Shown piece by piece: positions 13,642 through 16,631 of a stretch of 16,631 bases of DNA. This DNA is from DASQVO01 sp035640715 (lineage in GTDB: Bacteria > Actinomycetota > Actinomycetes > Streptosporangiales > Streptosporangiaceae). A program made the position numbers and the translations under genes. Where the stretch lies: positions 1-16,631 of the forward strand of contig DASQVO010000377.1 of the NCBI GenBank assembly GCA_035640715.1. The letters are read 5' to 3'. Below the pieces are notes generated by a model, which ran no database searches, was not told the DNA's origin, and was given only the letters and a program-made list of their open reading frames with translations. How positions within the stretch are numbered: the stretch's first letter is position 1; every line of letters begins with the position of its first letter.

Positions 13642-13843
13642 GTGTTAGATAATGCCAGCTCACACCTGGAGCCCACTTCGCCGCCGGCGGTCTCAGGTCC
13701 TGGGCCATCTCACCTCGGGGCGAGGTCACCAGGGACGGGTTGCCAGCCAGCGGCCCTGCCACGGCTGCTTTCGGTGCCGGGGCTTCTTCCATGCGGATGC
13801 CGGACTGGCCGGATTCGTTCGCGCTTGAATCGACAGCGGTCAT
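13622..13843 (-). CDS. Small SD-led ORF, possibly the truncated start of a membrane transporter
   Basis: 73 residues from ATG 13843, preceded by a strong Shine-Dalgarno AAGGAG (13854 down to 13849) at five bases, the best RBS in the window. Residues 1-40 are Ser/Ala/Pro-rich and end AGPLAGNPSLV. A segment like this precedes the first GLPTF membrane helix in some actinobacterial GPR1/FUN34/YaaH-like (acetate uptake) proteins. Here it switches to TSPRGEMAQDLRPP without any membrane segment. I infer that the original gene was truncated by deletion and the frame now reads to a TAA at 13622-13624, inside mhuD. The alternative is a genuine small protein or upstream translated leader for mhuD. No recognised domain. 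Confidence 0.45.
   Translation of the reverse strand: MTAVDSSANESGQSGIRMEEAPAPKAAVAGPLAGNPSLVTSPRGEMAQDLRPPAAKWAPGVSWHYLTHDRCED
13649..13654 (-). promoter_or_regulatory. Candidate -10 box for the MhuD-like gene
   Basis: On the minus strand CATTAT (13654 down to 13649) fits YAnnnT and is followed by seven bases and ATG 13641. The bases just before the ATG (CTAACAC) contain no SD. The box lies inside the 3' end of the small ORF, so mhuD could have its own promoter. Confidence 0.4.
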
Positions 13844-13958
13844 CGCTGCTCCTTCGCGGAAGCACCCGCGACGTATGCGGGCTTATGGCATCCGTACCTC
13901 TTCCGTCACGCTCTGGTTTTCTCACATTGAATCAGGCGGATCCGGGCACGATGACTAG

Positions 13959-14858
13959 GTGGCCGATAGTGAGCTGGTGCGTGAGGCGGCCGCCGAGCTG
14001 TACACGCGCGACCCGGCCGAGTTCACCCGGCGCCGCGCAGACCTCGCGGCTAGCGCACGCGCGGCCGGCGACGCGTCGGCCGCGAAGGAGATCTCCAGGC
14101 TGCGGAAGCCGACCCGCTCGGCGTGGGCCGTCAACCGGCTGGTGCGCGCCGACCCGGGTGTGCCGTCGCGGCTTGCCGAGCTCGGGGCCGACCTTCGCTC
14201 AGCGGGGAGCTCCCTGGACGGCCCCAGGATCCGTGAGCTGTCGCGGGCTCGCCGGGAGCTGATCGGCGCGCTGACGCGGCAGGCCCTGTTGGTGCTGGGC
14301 CAGCGTTCCGCGCCGGCTGCGCTGCAGGAGGAGGTGACCGCCACTCTGAACGCTGCGCTGGCCGATCCGCAGGTCGCGGCGGAACTGGCGGCGGGAGCCC
14401 TGCTCCGGCCGGTCGGGCGGGCCGGGTTCGGCTTCGTCCCGGACGCCGCCGTCCCGGACGCCGCCGTGCCCACCAGGCCGGCCAAGGGAGCCCCGGCCGG
14501 GGCGGGCGGCACGGCCAGGGCAAAGAAGGCGGAGAAGGCCGAGGCGGATCGAGCTGAGGCGGAGCGGGAGCGCGCTGAGGCGGAGCAGGCACGAGCTGAA
14601 GCGGAGCGTGAGCGGGCCAGGGCCGAGCGGGAGCGCCGGCGCCAGGCGATCGCTGCGGCCGAGCAGGCGCTGACCGACGCCGAGCAGGCCGCCGAGGACG
14701 CGGAAGCAGCCGAACGAGAGCGGGCCGCCGCCCTACGGCAGGCGGAACAGCAACTCGCGGAGGCACGCAAGCGCCTTGCCGAAGCGGAGCTCCGGGCCCG
14801 CGAGGCAAGAACCGCGCAGCGTAACGCGCGCAGGGCGCTCGGCCGCCTCCGCGGATAG
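13959..14858 (+). CDS. Conserved-type actinobacterial coiled-coil protein of unknown function
   Basis: 299 residues from GTG 13959. The N-terminal globular part (1-150) contains ELYTRDPAEFTRRRADLAA and SRLRKPTRSAWAVNRLVR, phrasing I associate with a conserved uncharacterised actinobacterial family. An Ala/Pro/Gly hinge (about 150-186) carries the tandem PDAAVPDAAV. Residues about 187-297 form a long, highly charged Ala/Glu/Arg helix (RAEAERERAEAEQARAEAE and similar), almost certainly a coiled coil or single alpha-helix. There is no signal peptide or membrane segment, so it is probably cytoplasmic. It may be structural or nucleoid-associated, but that is a guess. The GTG has no SD; CACGAT (13947-13952) lies six bases upstream as a possible leaderless -10. 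The ORF extends to within 77 bases of the Mca-like gene. Confidence 0.8.
   Translation: MADSELVREAAAELYTRDPAEFTRRRADLAASARAAGDASAAKEISRLRKPTRSAWAVNRLVRADPGVPSRLAELGADLRSAGSSLDGPRIRELSRARRELIGALTRQALLVLGQRSAPAALQEEVTATLNAALADPQVAAELAAGALLRPVGRAGFGFVPDAAVPDAAVPTRPAKGAPAGAGGTARAKKAEKAEADRAEAERERAEAEQARAEAERERARAERERRRQAIAAAEQALTDAEQAAEDAEAAERERAAALRQAEQQLAEARKRLAEAELRAREARTAQRNARRALGRLRG
14436..14465 (+). repeat. 15-bp tandem duplication in the coiled-coil gene hinge
   Basis: Two identical 15-base units (14436-14450 and 14451-14465, each GTCCCGGACGCCGCC) encode VPDAA twice in the hinge between the globular and coiled-coil parts. The exact identity suggests a recent in-frame slippage duplication. 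Confidence 0.85.
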
Positions 14859-14935
14859 CTGCCTTATGCGCCCTGTGCAGCGGGGGAACAGCCGACGGGC
14901 TCGCGCGGAGCTGGTTTGTCGGGCAGGCTTGGGGC

Positions 14936-15763
14936 ATGGCAGAAACGCTGACCTTGATGGCAGTACACGCGCATCCCGATGATGAGGCATCTAGCACGGG
15001 CGGAGTGCTCGCGATGTATTCCGGCCAGGGCATTCGCACGGTCGTCGTCACATGTACGAACGGCGAGTTCGGTGACGCTCCTGGCGGCGTGAAGCCCGGC
15101 CAGGACGGGCACGACGAGGACGCGGTGGCCCAGCTCAGGCTGGCCGAGCTGCGCCAGTCCTGCAAGATCCTCGGGGTCACCGACCTGGAGACCCTCGGCT
15201 ACCACGATTCCGGCATGGCCGAGTGGGACTACAAGGACCGGCCGGAGGCGTTCTGCAATGTCCCCGCCGCCGAGGTGACCGCGCGGATCAGCGGCCTCAT
15301 CGAGCAGTACCGCCCGCAGGTCGTGATCACCTATGACGACAAGGGCCCTTACCAGCACCCCGACCACGTGCACGCCAGCGTCACCGCCCAGGCCGCCGTG
15401 GCGGAGACGGGGATCCCGGCCAAGCTGTACCTGTCGGCCATGCGGGGCAGCGACTGGCAGAAGCTCTGGGCGGCGCTGCGGGAACTGGGCGCCGAGGTGC
15501 CCGACATGGAAGTGACCGACGAGATGCGCCGCCAGATGGCCGACATCGAGCAGCGCATCACCACGACGGTCGATATCCGCCCGGTGCTCAGCCGCAAACG
15601 GGACGCGCTGTACGCGCACGCCAGCCAAATACAGGATTCCTGGTTCAGCAAGATCCCCCCGGACATCGCCGAGGCCACCTTTGGCCGCGAGCACTTCATC
15701 CGCGCCAGCGACTCCACGGGCGCCCCGCTTCCCGAGGATGACCTGCTGGCCGGCCTCCGTTAA
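14936..15763 (+). CDS. Mca-like (mycothiol S-conjugate amidase-type) LmbE-family hydrolase
   Basis: 275 residues from ATG 14936. LMAVHAHPDDEASSTGG (7-23) gives zinc ligands His13 and Asp16 and base Asp15. ITYDDKGPYQHPDHVHA (131-147) gives His144. The C-terminal SRKRDALYAHASQIQDSWF (219-237) and the ending LPEDDLLAGLR match the layout of M. tuberculosis Mca, which ends with ETELFAGI. Known of Mca: it cleaves mycothiol conjugates to mercapturic acids for export, detoxifying electrophiles and antibiotics. This protein is slightly shorter than Mca, so a related amide or N-acetyl substrate remains possible. The ATG has no clear SD; CAGGCT (14924-14929) lies six bases upstream. Its TAA overlaps the convergent dehydrogenase stop through TTAA at 15760-15763. 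Confidence 0.88.
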   Translation: MAETLTLMAVHAHPDDEASSTGGVLAMYSGQGIRTVVVTCTNGEFGDAPGGVKPGQDGHDEDAVAQLRLAELRQSCKILGVTDLETLGYHDSGMAEWDYKDRPEAFCNVPAAEVTARISGLIEQYRPQVVITYDDKGPYQHPDHVHASVTAQAAVAETGIPAKLYLSAMRGSDWQKLWAALRELGAEVPDMEVTDEMRRQMADIEQRITTTVDIRPVLSRKRDALYAHASQIQDSWFSKIPPDIAEATFGREHFIRASDSTGAPLPEDDLLAGLR

Positions 15764-16631
15764 CTCTGGCTGCCCGCGATGAAGCCCAGGTCCTTGTCGA
15801 CGACGTTGATGAGCGGCTCGCCAGAGCAGTAACGGCGCAGCTGGGCCAGGAAGAGGTCTACCAGCGCTTTGTCCCAGCCGCGGAAATCGCCGGACATGTG
15901 CGGTGAGACAATGACGTTGGGCAGGTCCCACAGCGGCGATTCCGCGGGGAGCGGCTCATCGGTGAAGACGTCGAGGGCGGCGCCGCCAATGGTGCCGTTC
16001 TGGAGCGCGGTGATCAAGGCAGGCTCGTCTATGAGCGGCCCGCGGCCCAGGTTAATAAGCCAGGAACCGGGACGCATCAGTGCGACTTCTGGCGCGCCGA
16101 ATATGCCGCGCGTATGTGCCGTCAACGGTAGCGCGAGAATAACAAAATCAGCGCTCGGGAGCAGGCTGGGAAGCTCGGTGAAAGAGGCGATCCGGCCGAG
16201 TTCCGGGTCAAGACGTGAATGGCGCCCAACGCATTGGGGAATGACGCCTGAGCGGCCCAGGACCCTGTTGATCGTGCGGCCGATGCTGCCCGCCCCCAGG
16301 ATAAGAGCCCGGCTTCCGGCGAGCCGTGCCGTCTCTCGATGCCGCCATTCACGCTTGGTTTGCAGGCGTATTGTCGTGTGCAGGTCCGCGCAGGCCGCCG
16401 AGACGAGGGCCAGCGTGTATTCGGCCATGGCGACGTCGAATACGCCGGCCGAATTCGTGACAATCACGTCGCTGTGGATCAGCTCGGGGGAAAGCAGCCA
16501 GTCGACGCCGACCGTTGACGCCGCTATCCAGCGCAGGTTCTTACTCCAGCCCCATGATTCGCGCAGCCATCCGAGCCGCGGTTCCCAGGCGAAGACGATC
16601 TCCGCGTCGGCGGCATCACTGGCCAGGCTCT
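15760..16631 (-). CDS. D-2-hydroxyacid dehydrogenase family protein, 5' end outside the window
   Basis: The minus-strand frame is open from the right edge (first whole codon at 16629) to TAA at 15760-15762: 289 residues, with perhaps 20-40 N-terminal residues missing. GTG 16467 is not a real start because homology-like sequence continues upstream (LRWIAASTVGVDWLL). The NAD-binding loop GAGSIG is at visible residues 112-117. The catalytic set is Arg196 (NLGRGPLID), Glu225 (FTDEP) and His244 (SPHMSG). VTNSAGVFDVAMAEYTLAL (57-75) is the family helix before the nucleotide domain. It should reduce 2-keto acids or oxidise 2-hydroxy acids with NAD(P)H. Overall phrasing resembles GyaR/YcdW-like (glyoxylate/hydroxypyruvate reductase-type) enzymes; the substrate is unproven. 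Confidence 0.92.
   Translation of the reverse strand, partial: SLASDAADAEIVFAWEPRLGWLRESWGWSKNLRWIAASTVGVDWLLSPELIHSDVIVTNSAGVFDVAMAEYTLALVSAACADLHTTIRLQTKREWRHRETARLAGSRALILGAGSIGRTINRVLGRSGVIPQCVGRHSRLDPELGRIASFTELPSLLPSADFVILALPLTAHTRGIFGAPEVALMRPGSWLINLGRGPLIDEPALITALQNGTIGGAALDVFTDEPLPAESPLWDLPNVIVSPHMSGDFRGWDKALVDLFLAQLRRYCSGEPLINVVDKDLGFIAGSQS

Noticed and set aside
14864..15931. 355-codon minus ORF opposite the Mca-like gene
   Set aside because: The plus strand has the full zinc motif set and Mca layout. The minus ORF also runs into the end of the dehydrogenase.

Overview
The window is high-GC DNA with strong G/C third-position bias, frequent GTG starts and many four-base start/stop overlaps. 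It encodes a mycothiol-conjugate-amidase-like LmbE protein and a MhuD-like heme oxygenase. Together these point to an actinomycete chromosome; I cannot name the genus. Two genes run off the edges: the end of livF on the left and a D-2-hydroxyacid dehydrogenase on the right.

Bases 1-5487 are one tight plus-strand operon with every junction overlapping. It holds livF (tail), livH, livM, a TetR regulator with a TTG start inside livM, a KAS III/thiolase-fold enzyme and an AMP-forming acyl-CoA ligase. The simplest reading is uptake of a carboxylic or amino-acid-like substrate, CoA activation, and condensation or acyl transfer, sensed by the TetR. The KAS III-like enzyme is unusual: the Asn of the usual Cys-His-Asn triad is His.

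Bases about 5490-9160 are a disturbed accessory stretch. It starts with a small Ser/Gly nonapeptide-repeat protein (5595-5936). A fragment of a pyruvate dehydrogenase E1-like gene follows, then a run of four hairpins (6484-6631), an intact LmbE/PIG-L deacetylase, and a frameshifted and internally deleted TPR-type regulator. Next is a HigB-like toxin broken by one extra base beside an intact XRE antitoxin, then the first ~22 codons of a HAD-like gene. It reads as a turnover zone where genes arrive and decay.

Bases 9162-16631 are mostly single intact metabolic genes on alternating strands: amidohydrolase, quinone-oxidoreductase-type MDR enzyme, SnoaL-like protein, dCMP-deaminase-like protein, HSL-family esterase, MhuD-like protein with a small SD-led ORF before it, coiled-coil protein, Mca-like amidase and the partial dehydrogenase. 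Several have no Shine-Dalgarno sequence but carry a YAnnnT hexamer 6-7 bases before the start codon, which suggests leaderless transcription. The clearest case, with both -35 and -10 elements, precedes the broken toxin.

I saw no tRNA, rRNA, CRISPR array, transposase or integrase. Function assignments rest on motif recognition by eye, with no database search.
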